Origin: Pseudodesulfovibrio sp. JC047
Lineage (GTDB): Bacteria; Desulfobacterota; Desulfovibrionia; Desulfovibrionales; Desulfovibrionaceae
Direction of reading: 5' to 3'
Assembly: GCF_010468615.1 (NCBI RefSeq)
Contig: NZ_WUEH01000003.1
Span: 62,001 to 126,000 of the forward strand
DNA length: 64,000 bases
Shown here piece after piece: positions 1-8,258 of this stretch. The translations under genes were made by a program, and so were the position numbers. Below the pieces are notes generated by a model. It did no database searches. It was not told the DNA's origin and was given only the letters and a program-made list of their open reading frames with translations. The number at the start of each line of letters is the position of its first letter. The stretch's first letter is position 1.

Positions 1-109
1 CACTCATATACCCAACCATCGGCAATAACAGCAGAGCCATGACAATAAGGATGGCCGCCATGCCCATGTTGAGCTTGTTGCGAAATCGAAGTCTGGGGAA
101 AAGTCTCAT
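1..109 (-). CDS. N-terminus of a membrane sensor-type protein (partial)
   Basis: Only the first 36 codons are inside the window; the gene runs off the left edge. They read MRLFPRLRFRNK followed by one hydrophobic segment, a typical N-terminal membrane anchor. The ATG at 109 lies 11 bases after the stop of the PhnD-like gene, so the two are probably cotranscribed. Pairs of a PhnD-like binding lipoprotein and a membrane histidine kinase or other sensor are common in Desulfovibrio relatives, so a sensor is inferred. No catalytic domain is visible here. Confidence 0.5.
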   Translation of the reverse strand, partial: MRLFPRLRFRNKLNMGMAAILIVMALLLLPMVGYMS

Positions 110-120
110 TGAATATCCGC

Positions 121-1086
121 CTATTGGGTCAACCCAAGTTTACCAACCAATTCCCTGACCGGATCGTACTCTGAATCCTGCACGGGAATAATGCCATGCA
201 TTCCGGCCGAAGCGAGAATCTCCCGATCTGGTTCATGATTAAAATTCAAAGCGAACATCGCCTCGGAAATGACCCGAATCACTTCCGGATCAAGCCCTTT
301 TCTGGCCGCGTACACCCACCCCGGATACAGTCTGGTTTCCGCAAGTACTCGAATATCATCGAGATTGATTTTCCCGGAAACCACATCCAGCGTGCCCTTG
401 CGAATCGTCCCGATATCATAGGCTCCAGCATGAACCGCCAAAACGACTTTCTCCTGCTTGCCCCCTGGTCCCGGAGCAAAATCCACGGTTTCAAAATCAC
501 TCACAGTGATATTGTTGTCATAAAACAACCCCAGCGGGAACAGATACCCACCGGCAGATTCCGGGTCCACGGCAACCCACCGTTTCCCTCGGCAATCGGA
601 AATATTCTTGATATCAAAACTATCCCGACGACAGATGATCTGCCCCTGGAAATCCGGATTACCCGACGGCTCAACAATACCGGCAAACGCCGTGGCTCCG
701 ACTTTGGCTAATCGTATATAAACAAAAGGATTTGAATAGGAAATATCGATTTCTCCCCGTTCCACCATCTTGATATGCTCATCAAAGGTATCGGGAAAAA
801 TCTGTCGAAGCGGCAACCCTGTGAACTTGCGCAAGTATTCAAGCAACTGGCGATGTCTTTGATAGGAAATTGTATGTGAATACTGTGGCAGATAGGCGTA
901 GGTAATGGCCTTGACCTGCCGAGGAGCGACCAGGGTTTTCCGTTTGGATAAGTCCACCTGAAGGGCTTCTTCATCAGAACACCCCATGAGGACCGCCGGC
1001 ACCATGGTGAGCAGCAGGATCACTCCTGCAACCAGACGCCCGAAGCCTTCATACTGAAATCGCCTTTTCTTCTTTGCTGTCATCAT
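121..1086 (-). CDS. PhnD-like phosphate/phosphonate-type periplasmic binding lipoprotein
   Basis: A 321-residue protein with a basic N-terminus, a hydrophobic stretch and a lipobox ending LMGC (Cys36), so it should be a lipoprotein on the periplasmic side. The body matches the PhnD/phosphite-binding fold of ABC substrate-binding proteins (GEIDISYSNPFVYIRLAKVGA, a C-terminal IRVISEAMFALN). No ABC permease or ATPase gene is adjacent. The next gene downstream starts 11 bases later and looks like a membrane sensor, so this protein may present a ligand to that sensor rather than feed a transporter. Two adjacent ATG codons (1086 and 1083) could start it. Confidence 0.8.
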   Translation of the reverse strand: MMTAKKKRRFQYEGFGRLVAGVILLLTMVPAVLMGCSDEEALQVDLSKRKTLVAPRQVKAITYAYLPQYSHTISYQRHRQLLEYLRKFTGLPLRQIFPDTFDEHIKMVERGEIDISYSNPFVYIRLAKVGATAFAGIVEPSGNPDFQGQIICRRDSFDIKNISDCRGKRWVAVDPESAGGYLFPLGLFYDNNITVSDFETVDFAPGPGGKQEKVVLAVHAGAYDIGTIRKGTLDVVSGKINLDDIRVLAETRLYPGWVYAARKGLDPEVIRVISEAMFALNFNHEPDREILASAGMHGIIPVQDSEYDPVRELVGKLGLTQ

Positions 1087-1237
1087 GCACTACCCATACG
1101 CTGTTTATCACCGAATGCCCTTGCAATCATACAGAAATTTCTCATGCCGTCCAACCAATGATACCACTTGGCAACCGACGCCATTGCCAGTATGAATATC
1201 GCAACACATACCAACGGCACACCCAAGGAGAATCTAT

Positions 1238-1750
1238 ATGGCAACGACATACAAAGTCCCCATGCACAAATCCATTATTGCGCTTTTTCTGCTCACAGTA
1301 GCAGGCATTGCCGCGGCTGTGGCATGGAGCTTCAATTCCGGATTGCAGTGGACCGCCATCTGCATGATAACAGTGGCAGGTCCGCTCGCCATATTCTATT
1401 GGTACATGCTCTATATTACACCAAAACGCGCATCAATCACTGTGGCCGACGAAGGGATTCTCCTGGCGGCACCACCCTTTGCTTCCGCAGTCATCCCTTG
1501 GGCCAGCGTGGAAAAGACTTTTCCCGCCAACCTCAAGACCGATGAGGCTTTCCAAATCGTCAAGGCCAAGAAGCACATGAGCTTCGGTGGATACAAATCA
1601 GGCATCGTCATCGTTCAAGATGAAAAGGAAGCGGTCATTGTTTCTAACCGGCCCGATGTCATGTGCATCCAGACAGCAGATCGAGTTTACCTGCTCGGCC
1701 CTTCCGATTTGGAAGGATTCGAAAAGAGCATCGAAAAAACAGCTCCATAA
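1238..1750 (+). CDS. membrane protein with bacterial PH-like domain
   Basis: 170 residues. Two membrane helices at about residues 10-30 and 36-56 are followed by a soluble region (ITVADEGILLAAPPFASAVIPWASVEKTF and onward) with the pattern of bacterial Pleckstrin-homology-like domains that follow paired helices. The start is set by AAGGAG about 7 bases upstream of the ATG. It stands alone, with a strong terminator after the stop. The fold assignment rests on the layout of beta-strand-like segments and is moderate; no substrate or partner can be named. Confidence 0.6.
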   Translation: MATTYKVPMHKSIIALFLLTVAGIAAAVAWSFNSGLQWTAICMITVAGPLAIFYWYMLYITPKRASITVADEGILLAAPPFASAVIPWASVEKTFPANLKTDEAFQIVKAKKHMSFGGYKSGIVIVQDEKEAVIVSNRPDVMCIQTADRVYLLGPSDLEGFEKSIEKTAP

Positions 1751-1780
1751 GAATTCACATATTTCCATTTCAAAGAACAA

Positions 1781-1807
1781 AGCCGCCCCATCAAGGGCGG
1801 CTTTTTT
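1781..1807 (+). terminator. intrinsic terminator after the PH-domain gene
   Basis: AGCCGCCC at 1781-1788 pairs with GGGCGGCT at 1795-1802 across a 6-base loop and is followed by a run of T. It ends the plus-strand gene and faces the convergent minus-strand gene. Confidence 0.9.
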
Positions 1808-1820
1808 ATGGTCTCGAAAA

Positions 1821-2429
1821 TCAGGATTTTTCCGGTATCGGAGAGTCGCCCTGTTGGTCGCTGTCTTTGACTAAATCCATAAAAGTCATCATCTCATCCC
1901 CGGCTTCGTTTTCCTTGACCTTCTGTTTGATGGTCTTGAATAACGGCAGCCATGGTTTTGCCTTGCAAAACAGGACACGAATAACGATATATGCAGGGAT
2001 AAAAACAAATGCAGGGCCGACATTCCCAAGATATGGAACAACGAAATCAACGTGTCCAAAACGGAAAAACATCCACCCTATGACAAAAGGCACGACCCAC
2101 AAAGAAGATGCGAACAGTGCCATCCGAGAAAAGAAATTCTTGCCGAATGCGTCATTGGCAATGGAGTTACAGGCTTTCCAAGCAGTTTTGTCCTTGTATC
2201 CCAAAGCTCTGACAGAAAGATTATGATGATCGACCATATCACGGTTGATCGTCGCAAAATGTTTTTTGTTCAGGAAATAGACACCAGCCATACACAATTC
2301 GCCTATGACTGTTGCCACAAGGCTTGCCCAAATCAAACCAATGACAAACCCGACATATGGATTACCACCGATGCGGAATGCCCAGATCATACAGGGATCC
2401 ATCAATTCATAAATAACTTGGCCGGTCAT
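1821..2429 (-). CDS. three-helix membrane protein, unknown function
   Basis: 202 residues, not recognised. One membrane helix lies at about residues 27-52 (GFVIGLIWASLVATVIGEL). A charged soluble stretch of roughly 50 residues follows, then two more helices at about 104-121 and 130-152 and a charged C-terminal tail. Start supported by AGGA 7 bases before the ATG. It follows the TauE-type carrier gene on the same strand, separated by a 12-bp perfect hairpin, and is probably part of that transcript. The helix, soluble hairpin, two-helix order is reminiscent of EMC3/Oxa1-type proteins, but no signature was found, so this is only a topological remark. Confidence 0.65.
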   Translation of the reverse strand: MTGQVIYELMDPCMIWAFRIGGNPYVGFVIGLIWASLVATVIGELCMAGVYFLNKKHFATINRDMVDHHNLSVRALGYKDKTAWKACNSIANDAFGKNFFSRMALFASSLWVVPFVIGWMFFRFGHVDFVVPYLGNVGPAFVFIPAYIVIRVLFCKAKPWLPLFKTIKQKVKENEAGDEMMTFMDLVKDSDQQGDSPIPEKS

Positions 2430-2453
2430 GGTCTATCCTATTTAATACGGTGA

Positions 2454-2480
2454 GGAGACCACCCGAAACGGGTGGTCTCC
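2454..2480 (-). other. perfect intergenic hairpin downstream of the TauE-type gene
   Basis: GGAGACCACCCG at 2454-2465 is exactly complementary to 2469-2480 with a 3-base loop. No T-run follows on the minus strand. An mRNA-stabilising or partially terminating hairpin between the two cotranscribed genes is more likely than a full terminator. Confidence 0.6.
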
Positions 2481-2505
2481 ATTGAATGAGTATTGTTTTC
2501 GCGAC

Positions 2506-3633
2506 TTAGAAGGGGGGAACCAGGGAGTAACCCAGGAAGCCCTTGGAGGTGTAACGCACGCCAACATACACAGCCAGAACGATGAAGATGTACTTCAGGA
2601 CTCTGTCCGGGATGAACTTGGAGGTCTTCGGTCCAACGATGGAACCAATGACGATACCAATCAGCTCGGCGCCGATCAGGCCCCATGCAACCGGAGTCTG
2701 CTTGAGCAGCATGTAGGAAGCGATGGAGTTCAGCATACCGATGAAGACGGCCAAAGCGGACGTACCGGCGACCAAGTACATGGGCAGACCAGCAACGGAG
2801 GTCAAGAACGGCACCAGGAGGAAACCACCACCAACGCCGAGGAAGGAAGCCAGGGCTGCGATGAAAAAACCACCAACAACAGGAATCAGCGGATTGAAGT
2901 GGAATTCCACACCAAAGAAGGTGAACTCACAAATGGTGGGGGTGAACTTCTGAACCTTGACGCCCATTTCAGCCATGTCAATCTCAGCACCTTTCTGCTG
3001 TTTCTTGACGGATTCCTGAAAAGCGGCGGCAGCTTTTTTAGCAGCCTTTTTACCAGCCTGACCTTTCGGGGTGGTCTCATAAGTGAGATAGCAACCCAGG
3101 AACAGGACGAACAGACCGAAGTAACCAAGGTAGGACTTCAGGCTGATCTTGCCTGCGGTCAACCAAGGGACCAACCAGGAACCGGCCACGGAACCGATAG
3201 CCAGAGCGATACCGAGAGGCAGCACCAGACGACCGGCTTTATAGTAGTTGAAAGAAGACAAGGCTGCGGAACAACCGACCAACCACTGGTTCGATACGCG
3301 GATGGAGTCGGTGATGACCTTGTTCATGTGGGAACCTTTACCGAAGCTACTTGCGTAGTCGCCAAGGCCGTAAATGGTAATATGACCGACACCGGACATG
3401 ATACCACCGAATGCGCCAACAGTCGAAAAGATCCAACCAACCCAGATGGCCCACAAGAAGCCAATGACGATGTTGAGCTGCGGACCACCGGGGATGCCCA
3501 GATATCCAGGCTCACCCTGGGGTTTGGCTTCTGCAATAGCGTCAGCCAGACGATCGGCCCAGGCAGGTTCTGCCACGAGACACGTGACAGCTACCAGAGC
3601 CAGCAACAGAACTGCTTTTTTTGAACGTAACAC
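2506..3633 (-). CDS. TauE/SafE-family sulfite/sulfonate-type anion carrier
   Basis: A 375-residue inner-membrane carrier. The start is the GTG at 3633, preceded by GAGGAGGAGGTAACA. The longer upstream reading has no such site. An N-terminal signal-like helix (AVLLLALVAVTCLVAEPAWA) is followed by the TauE/SafE repeats, including VGGFFIAALASFLGVGGGFLLVP and GTSALAVFIGMLNSIASYM. About 40 charged, Lys/Ala-rich residues (around 185-225) separate the two halves. The family exports sulfite, sulfoacetate or similar anions. Here it lies downstream of a ferredoxin subunit opposite a molybdopterin enzyme, suggesting traffic of a sulfur oxyanion. The exact substrate is not shown by sequence. Confidence 0.85.
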   Translation of the reverse strand: MLRSKKAVLLLALVAVTCLVAEPAWADRLADAIAEAKPQGEPGYLGIPGGPQLNIVIGFLWAIWVGWIFSTVGAFGGIMSGVGHITIYGLGDYASSFGKGSHMNKVITDSIRVSNQWLVGCSAALSSFNYYKAGRLVLPLGIALAIGSVAGSWLVPWLTAGKISLKSYLGYFGLFVLFLGCYLTYETTPKGQAGKKAAKKAAAAFQESVKKQQKGAEIDMAEMGVKVQKFTPTICEFTFFGVEFHFNPLIPVVGGFFIAALASFLGVGGGFLLVPFLTSVAGLPMYLVAGTSALAVFIGMLNSIASYMLLKQTPVAWGLIGAELIGIVIGSIVGPKTSKFIPDRVLKYIFIVLAVYVGVRYTSKGFLGYSLVPPF

Positions 3634-3715
3634 TGTTACCTCCTCCTCTTGAATAATGTTTAAAAGACCCCAAATTTTCCACTCCCCGGCAACCCCGCCG
3701 GAGAGAATGACCAAT

Positions 3716-4165
3716 CTATTTCCGAATGAAGGTCAAAGCCTTGGCCGTACATCCGGCTACGCAAGCGGGGATGCCACCAGCATCGACCCGATCAACGCAG
3801 AAATCACATTTCATGATCTTGCCGCTTTCTTCATTGAACACCGGGACCGACCACGGGCAGGCTTCGACACATGCCTTGCAGCCATCACATTTGCTCGCGT
3901 CGACAAGAACAAGTCCATCCTTTTCGCGCTTGTACATGGCCCCTGTGGGACATGCTGCTACGCATTCAGGATTTTTGCAATGCATACAGTTTTGATATTT
4001 GATTTTTGCCGTGGGCTTTCCATTCTTATCTGGAATGGGACCTTCCACGGTCAAACGGTTGAGGGAAATCCCTACAGGCACCTTGTTTTTCACCTTGCAA
4101 TGAATAAGGCACGCATCGCAGGCAATGCACCTGCTTTTGTCAAACTTAATTCTATAACTGGCCAT
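3716..4165 (-). CDS. four-[4Fe-4S] ferredoxin-like electron transfer subunit (DmsB/PhsB type)
   Basis: 149 residues with 16 cysteines in four groups: 13/16/19/23, 60/63/68/72, 93/96/99/103 and 120/123/135/139. This is the cluster layout of DmsB, PsrB, PhsB and NrfC subunits that carry electrons to or from a molybdopterin subunit. No signal peptide, so it is cytoplasmic. GAGGTG precedes the ATG. The matching catalytic subunit lies divergently across a 271-base gap, and the TauE-type gene follows on the same strand. It probably partners that enzyme, although divergent placement of the two subunits is unusual. Confidence 0.88.
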   Translation of the reverse strand: MASYRIKFDKSRCIACDACLIHCKVKNKVPVGISLNRLTVEGPIPDKNGKPTAKIKYQNCMHCKNPECVAACPTGAMYKREKDGLVLVDASKCDGCKACVEACPWSVPVFNEESGKIMKCDFCVDRVDAGGIPACVAGCTAKALTFIRK

Positions 4166-4325
4166 TTTTACACCTCGAAAAAAACTTCAGTTGGTCGCGC
4201 AGTTCCGTAATGACCCTTGGTTTGTGGAAAAAAGCGCAATCGGTCAACTGCATACACGCTTGTGATTATTTTCCCAATCCGGCTTCATAATAACTCAAAT
4301 CGAACCAAAAAAGGGTGATAAATAT

Positions 4326-4341
4326 TGTGATCTATTTCACA
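4326..4341. promoter_or_regulatory. CRP/FNR-family (HcpR-like) operator
   Basis: TGTGATCTATTTCACA is a perfect TGTGA-N6-TCACA dyad, extended by T on the left (TTGTGA). This is the motif described for HcpR regulators in Desulfovibrio; a CRP-type regulator would read it too. It is centred about 103 bases upstream of the molybdopterin enzyme start and about 168 bases from the divergent ferredoxin gene, so it could serve both. The rest of 4166-4436 shows no gene. Confidence 0.7.
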
Positions 4342-4436
4342 TATGGGGAATTTGTTGCTATAAAGCTCACAGCGAAGATAGGTTCCGGTCTACCAAAAAG
4401 CGCAAAAAAAAGTTCCGTCTGTTCAGGAGGAGAAGC

Positions 4437-6524
4437 ATGAAGAAAGAATATGTGAAAAGCATTTGTGGCATGTGCACCGTGCGCTGCCCTATAGAAGTCG
4501 AAGTAGTCGATGGCAAAGTCGAGTATATTCAGGGAAATCCGGATGCATCGGGCATTGAAGGATCTCTCTGTGCTCGCGGAGCAGCCGGCACGGCCCTGAC
4601 TTACGAAGAAGAACGCCCCCAATACCCCATGGTCCGCACTGGCAAACGCGGTGAAGGCAAATGGAAACAGGTTTCTTGGGATGAAGCGCTGGATTATGTG
4701 GCCGATGAACTGAAACGCATTCAGGAAACCTACGGAAAAGACTCCGTCATGTTTTCCGATCGCGGCGGACCGTTCCGTGATTTCTATCGGGCCTTCCTGC
4801 GTGGTATCGGCACTTCCAACTACAATAACCACGACTCCGCCTGTGCTCGGAACGTCCAGAACGCCGCCCTGTCGGTCTTCGGATTCGGCCGCAAGGGAGT
4901 CTCCTACGACTTGAAGAACGCCAAGCACGTCATTCTTCAACAGCGAAACATTTTCGAAGCCGTCAACGTGGCTGAAGTCAACAACCTGCTCAACTCCATG
5001 AGCAAGGGCTGCAAGCTGTCCGTCATTGATATTCGGGCCAATGTCCCGGCCACCAAGGCTGACAATTTCTTCATGATCCGTCCCGGTACGGACTATGGTT
5101 TCAACCTGGCTGTCATCAATGTCATCATCAACGAAAAATTGTATGACAAAGACTTCGTTGGCAATTGGGTGGAAGATTTCGATCTGCTGAAAGACTTTGT
5201 CCAGCAGTACACCCCGGAATGGGCCGAAGAAGAAACCGGCATCAAGGCCGACGACATTCGTGATTTCTGTCACCAGCTGGCAGAAGCCGCCCCGTCCATC
5301 CTCTGGCATCCGGGTTGGATGACCGCTCGATATACCGATTCTTTCTACATGTCCCGCACCATCTACATCATTAATGCCCTCATGGGTGCCATCGGTGCCA
5401 AGGGTGGCCTGCCGTTCATGAACAAGCCGGGCGATGTCGGTGCCAAGGGATTGAACAGCTTCATGAACCTCTATCCCAAACCCGAAGGCAAACGTGCTGA
5501 TGGCGTGGGTTGGATGGATGGCCGCAAGCATCTCGACGCTGGTCCCGGACTGGTTCACCTGTCCTATGAGGCCGCTGTCGAAGAAAAGCCCTACCCGGTC
5601 AAGGCGTACATTTGCAACCGCCATGACCCGCTCATGGCTTTCCCGGACGCTCCCGACATCCGCAAGATGTGGGACAGCATTGAACTGCTCGTTTCCGCGA
5701 CCTTCACCTGGTCCGACACCGCATGGTATGCCGATGTCGTGCTGCCGATCTCGCCGTACTTGGAACGAGATGACACCATCATGACCAAAAATGGTCCCAA
5801 GCCCGCATTCCAGATCCGCAAACGCGCGGTTCAACCCGTGTATGACACCAAGGCCATCTGGGAAATCTACTCCGGCTTGGCCAAGCGTTTTGGCTTGGAA
5901 GAACTGGTCTACGAGAATGTGGAAGACATCTGGAATTTCCAGTTGGACGGCACCGGTGTGTCCTTGTCCGATTTCGATGCCACCGGCATCGTTCCTCTGG
6001 CAGACGGCCCGTTGTACAAGCCCGTCAAGGAAGGCTCTTTCAAGACGCCATCCGGCAAGGTCCAGATCATAGACGCCAAACTGGAAGCCGACGGCCTGAA
6101 ATCATTAAAGCCGTATGAGTCTCCCGAGCGTCCGCCCGAAGGCAAATTCCGCATTACCTTTGGTCGTTGTGCCCTGCACACCCAGGGACATACATTGAAC
6201 AACAAGCTGCTCTTTGAGCGCATGTCCGAGAACGTCCTGTGGATCAACACCAAACGGGCTGAAGAGCTGGGCATTGAAAACGATGAATATGTCACTGTCT
6301 CAAGCATTGACTATTCATCCAAGATTCGGGCGTTTGTCACCGACTTCGTCCATCCCGAATGTATCTTCATGCTCCATGGCTTCGATCACAAACTCAAGGT
6401 CGAATCCCGCGCCATAGGCCGCGGAGCCGCAGATAACCTGCTCCTGTCCAAAGGGATCAAGAAGTGGGACCGTGGCGGCGGAGCTGTCGCCATGCAGGAA
6501 CACTTCGTGACCGTTTCAAAATAA
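4437..6524 (+). CDS. cytoplasmic molybdopterin oxidoreductase, PhsA/PsrA-like subfamily
   Basis: 695 residues of the DMSO-reductase superfamily. A [4Fe-4S] site is formed by Cys10, 13, 17 and 45. The likely metal ligand is Cys136 in NNHDSACARNVQNA, as in thiosulfate/polysulfide reductases, so neither a Sec (TGA) nor a Ser ligand. The C-terminal molydop-binding domain begins near residue 575 (ITFGRCALHTQGHT). There is no Tat signal: translation begins MKKEYVKSICGMC after a strong AGGAGGAG site. The enzyme should therefore act in the cytoplasm with the divergent ferredoxin subunit. The TauE carrier next door suggests a sulfur oxyanion substrate, but this is inference. Confidence 0.88.
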   Translation: MKKEYVKSICGMCTVRCPIEVEVVDGKVEYIQGNPDASGIEGSLCARGAAGTALTYEEERPQYPMVRTGKRGEGKWKQVSWDEALDYVADELKRIQETYGKDSVMFSDRGGPFRDFYRAFLRGIGTSNYNNHDSACARNVQNAALSVFGFGRKGVSYDLKNAKHVILQQRNIFEAVNVAEVNNLLNSMSKGCKLSVIDIRANVPATKADNFFMIRPGTDYGFNLAVINVIINEKLYDKDFVGNWVEDFDLLKDFVQQYTPEWAEEETGIKADDIRDFCHQLAEAAPSILWHPGWMTARYTDSFYMSRTIYIINALMGAIGAKGGLPFMNKPGDVGAKGLNSFMNLYPKPEGKRADGVGWMDGRKHLDAGPGLVHLSYEAAVEEKPYPVKAYICNRHDPLMAFPDAPDIRKMWDSIELLVSATFTWSDTAWYADVVLPISPYLERDDTIMTKNGPKPAFQIRKRAVQPVYDTKAIWEIYSGLAKRFGLEELVYENVEDIWNFQLDGTGVSLSDFDATGIVPLADGPLYKPVKEGSFKTPSGKVQIIDAKLEADGLKSLKPYESPERPPEGKFRITFGRCALHTQGHTLNNKLLFERMSENVLWINTKRAEELGIENDEYVTVSSIDYSSKIRAFVTDFVHPECIFMLHGFDHKLKVESRAIGRGAADNLLLSKGIKKWDRGGGAVAMQEHFVTVSK

Positions 6525-6555
6525 ACCAACAACCACCTCTCACCCCCAAACAAGG

Positions 6556-6587
6556 AAAGGCCGATATCGCCCCCGATATCGGCCTTT
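6556..6587. terminator. bidirectional terminator
   Basis: AAAGGCCGATATC at 6556-6568 pairs exactly with 6575-6587 around a GCCCCC loop. It lies between two convergent genes. The A/T ends of the stem serve both directions. Confidence 0.85.
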
Positions 6588-6617
6588 CTCCGTATGCAAT
6601 CCCAATCATGCAAAAAA

Positions 6618-7487
6618 TCATATTTCAGCCACATGCACCCCGGCCAATCGCATGGCCTCGGCAAGAAACGGAATAAGCGCACCAACACGCGTCGCCGGGC
6701 TGGGTTGTGCCAAAAATCCCGAAAGCCTGTTGGCCTTGATCGCATAGTGGGCCGCAACATCCACCGACAAGCCGGACTCGATCAACGCAGCAACCATTCC
6801 CGTCACGGTATCGCCCGTGCCACCCATGGCTTCCATGGGCTCGGACACTGGCTCTGCCACGGAATACCGAATACCATCTCTGTCAGCCACATAATCGACA
6901 GTGCCTTTGACCAATAGCATTTCTGCCGCATTCTCATGGGCATATGCACGTGCGATCAAATCCGGGGTATGGTTGTCATCATGCAGAATAAATCCCCGCG
7001 TATAAAAAGGATGTGGCGCGGTTTCATCCGCCAGAAAAGCCAACTCTCCGGCATCCGGGGTAAACAGATCATAGGCCGGTGCCTGTCCACTCATTTTCGC
7101 CGCGTACATGAATCCCGCATCCGCAATGAGTCTGGGGGGATGCTCCATCTCCTGAATGGCCAGCAAAACCTTGTTGTGCCAATCCACATCTGGCTGAAGA
7201 TAATGAAAAACCATGGTTGAATACTGTCGCTTTGGCAACACCGTGGCCAGATGCGCATACAAGGCACGACTTCCATCGCCCACCCCCTGATCGCCCACCA
7301 AAAAGACATGGGGCATGGGCTCATTCAGAAGTCGGGCAGTCTCAACCGCTGCAGCCAGCAGGGCTGCCGTCCCTCGATCCGGAGATATCATCCGACCATC
7401 AACCACCAAATCAGCACCATCGACCACCACCGGTGCATCCAGAACCGGCACATCCAGATCCGGCACAGTTCCGACTATTGCGAGCAT
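6618..7487 (-). CDS. ribokinase-fold protein resembling NAD(P)HX dehydratase
   Basis: 289 residues. The C-terminal half carries AMGGTGDTVTGMVAALIESG, matching the GTGD anion hole and catalytic Asp motif of ribokinase-fold kinases and NnrD dehydratases. TPDAGELAFL and LLVKGTVDYV also fit NnrD. The N-terminal half is less conserved. It is the last gene of the YedE-TusA-DUF3343 operon and its ATG lies 13 bases inside the end of the DUF3343 gene, so translation is likely coupled. Whether it repairs hydrated NAD(P)H or acts on a selenium/sulfur metabolite cannot be told from sequence. Confidence 0.7.
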   Translation of the reverse strand: MLAIVGTVPDLDVPVLDAPVVVDGADLVVDGRMISPDRGTAALLAAAVETARLLNEPMPHVFLVGDQGVGDGSRALYAHLATVLPKRQYSTMVFHYLQPDVDWHNKVLLAIQEMEHPPRLIADAGFMYAAKMSGQAPAYDLFTPDAGELAFLADETAPHPFYTRGFILHDDNHTPDLIARAYAHENAAEMLLVKGTVDYVADRDGIRYSVAEPVSEPMEAMGGTGDTVTGMVAALIESGLSVDVAAHYAIKANRLSGFLAQPSPATRVGALIPFLAEAMRLAGVHVAEI

Positions 7488-8026
7488 AAACGCCTCACTT
7501 CCTGATACGCCAAATCAAGTGCATAACCGCACAAGGTATGACCAATTTCACGGGGCGCGGGCGCGTCGTCCAATGTATGCCCGATCATGTGGACCGCCAA
7601 ATACGGTACATCGGGACAGCCTCCGCCAGAAATATTGACTATTTTTCGGGTGGACTTCTCGACCGTCAATTTCATGTTGGCCGCACGAACCATCAGGTAT
7701 TCACCAAAATCCTTGACCTGATACAGATCAACCGGAGCGAGCAACGGGCCAGTGACCGGCACAACATCCAATGGCGAAGCACTCTTCTCTTCCAGACTCC
7801 GAAGGATATTCAGCCCCTCGATGAGCGGAAATTCGATGACCAGATCACAGCCGGTTTGAATCTCCGGGGGCGGTCCCATGACCTTGATATCCCACCCATT
7901 CCCCTGAAGGATACGCTCAGCCCGAATCACTTCGCTGGTATTCTCAAAAACGAGCAACCCGCGATCAGCGCGTTGCTCGTTCTGTGTACCAAACATTTTT
8001 TTCGTGAACTTCTCAAGAAATCCCAC
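7475..8026 (-). CDS. DUF3343-containing protein of a selenium/sulfur operon
   Basis: 183 residues. Residues about 20-95 (RGLLVFENTSEVIRAERIL, then GCDLVIEFP) match DUF3343, a small domain repeatedly found beside TusA/YedF and YedE genes and viewed as a possible Se/S carrier. The C-terminal half (GGGCPDVPYLA, GHTLCGYALDLAYQEV) is a second conserved region that I cannot name; its cysteines may be functional. The start lies 3 bases after the TusA stop codon, so the genes are cotranscribed. No transmembrane segment. Confidence 0.7.
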   Translation of the reverse strand: MGFLEKFTKKMFGTQNEQRADRGLLVFENTSEVIRAERILQGNGWDIKVMGPPPEIQTGCDLVIEFPLIEGLNILRSLEEKSASPLDVVPVTGPLLAPVDLYQVKDFGEYLMVRAANMKLTVEKSTRKIVNISGGGCPDVPYLAVHMIGHTLDDAPAPREIGHTLCGYALDLAYQEVRRLCSQ

Positions 8027-8029
8027 GTA

Positions 8030-8248
8030 TTACCCCTTGGATAATTCGATCCGATATTCCTCGTCCGACTCGGCAACCACATTCACGGCCCATCCCTTGG
8101 AACCAGCGGCGCGTGACACATTTTCCATGGATGTCTCGGTATCCACCAAGATATCGACGGCACCTGATCCCATGGCGTCTATTTTTTGCAACATAACCAA
8201 TACAGGCTGCGGACACGACAGACCGCGCGCATCTACGACTTCATTCAT
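8030..8248 (-). CDS. TusA/YedF-like sulfur (or selenium) carrier
   Basis: 72 residues with the SIRA/TusA fold signature DARGLSCPQPVL, where Cys12 of the CPQP motif carries a persulfide or selenosulfide. Placement directly downstream of a YedE-type channel (10 bases) and upstream of DUF3343 matches the gene neighbourhood of selenium-metabolism YedF proteins. It lacks the C-terminal DsrE-like half of full-length YedF. Cytosolic. Identity as a TusA-family protein is secure; selenium specificity is inferred from neighbours. Confidence 0.88.
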   Translation of the reverse strand: MNEVVDARGLSCPQPVLVMLQKIDAMGSGAVDILVDTETSMENVSRAAGSKGWAVNVVAESDEEYRIELSKG

Positions 8249-8258
8249 GACTCACTCC

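Noticed and set aside
4801-4920. Possible selenocysteine (in-frame TGA) in the molybdopterin enzyme
   Set aside because: The metal-ligand position is a cysteine codon (Cys136) and no in-frame TGA interrupts the gene.
4332-5834. 500-codon minus-strand open frame opposite the molybdopterin enzyme
   Set aside because: Shadow of a clearly conserved gene; no ribosome-binding site or recognisable domain. The same applies to 2482-3624 and 35718-36905 on the plus strand.
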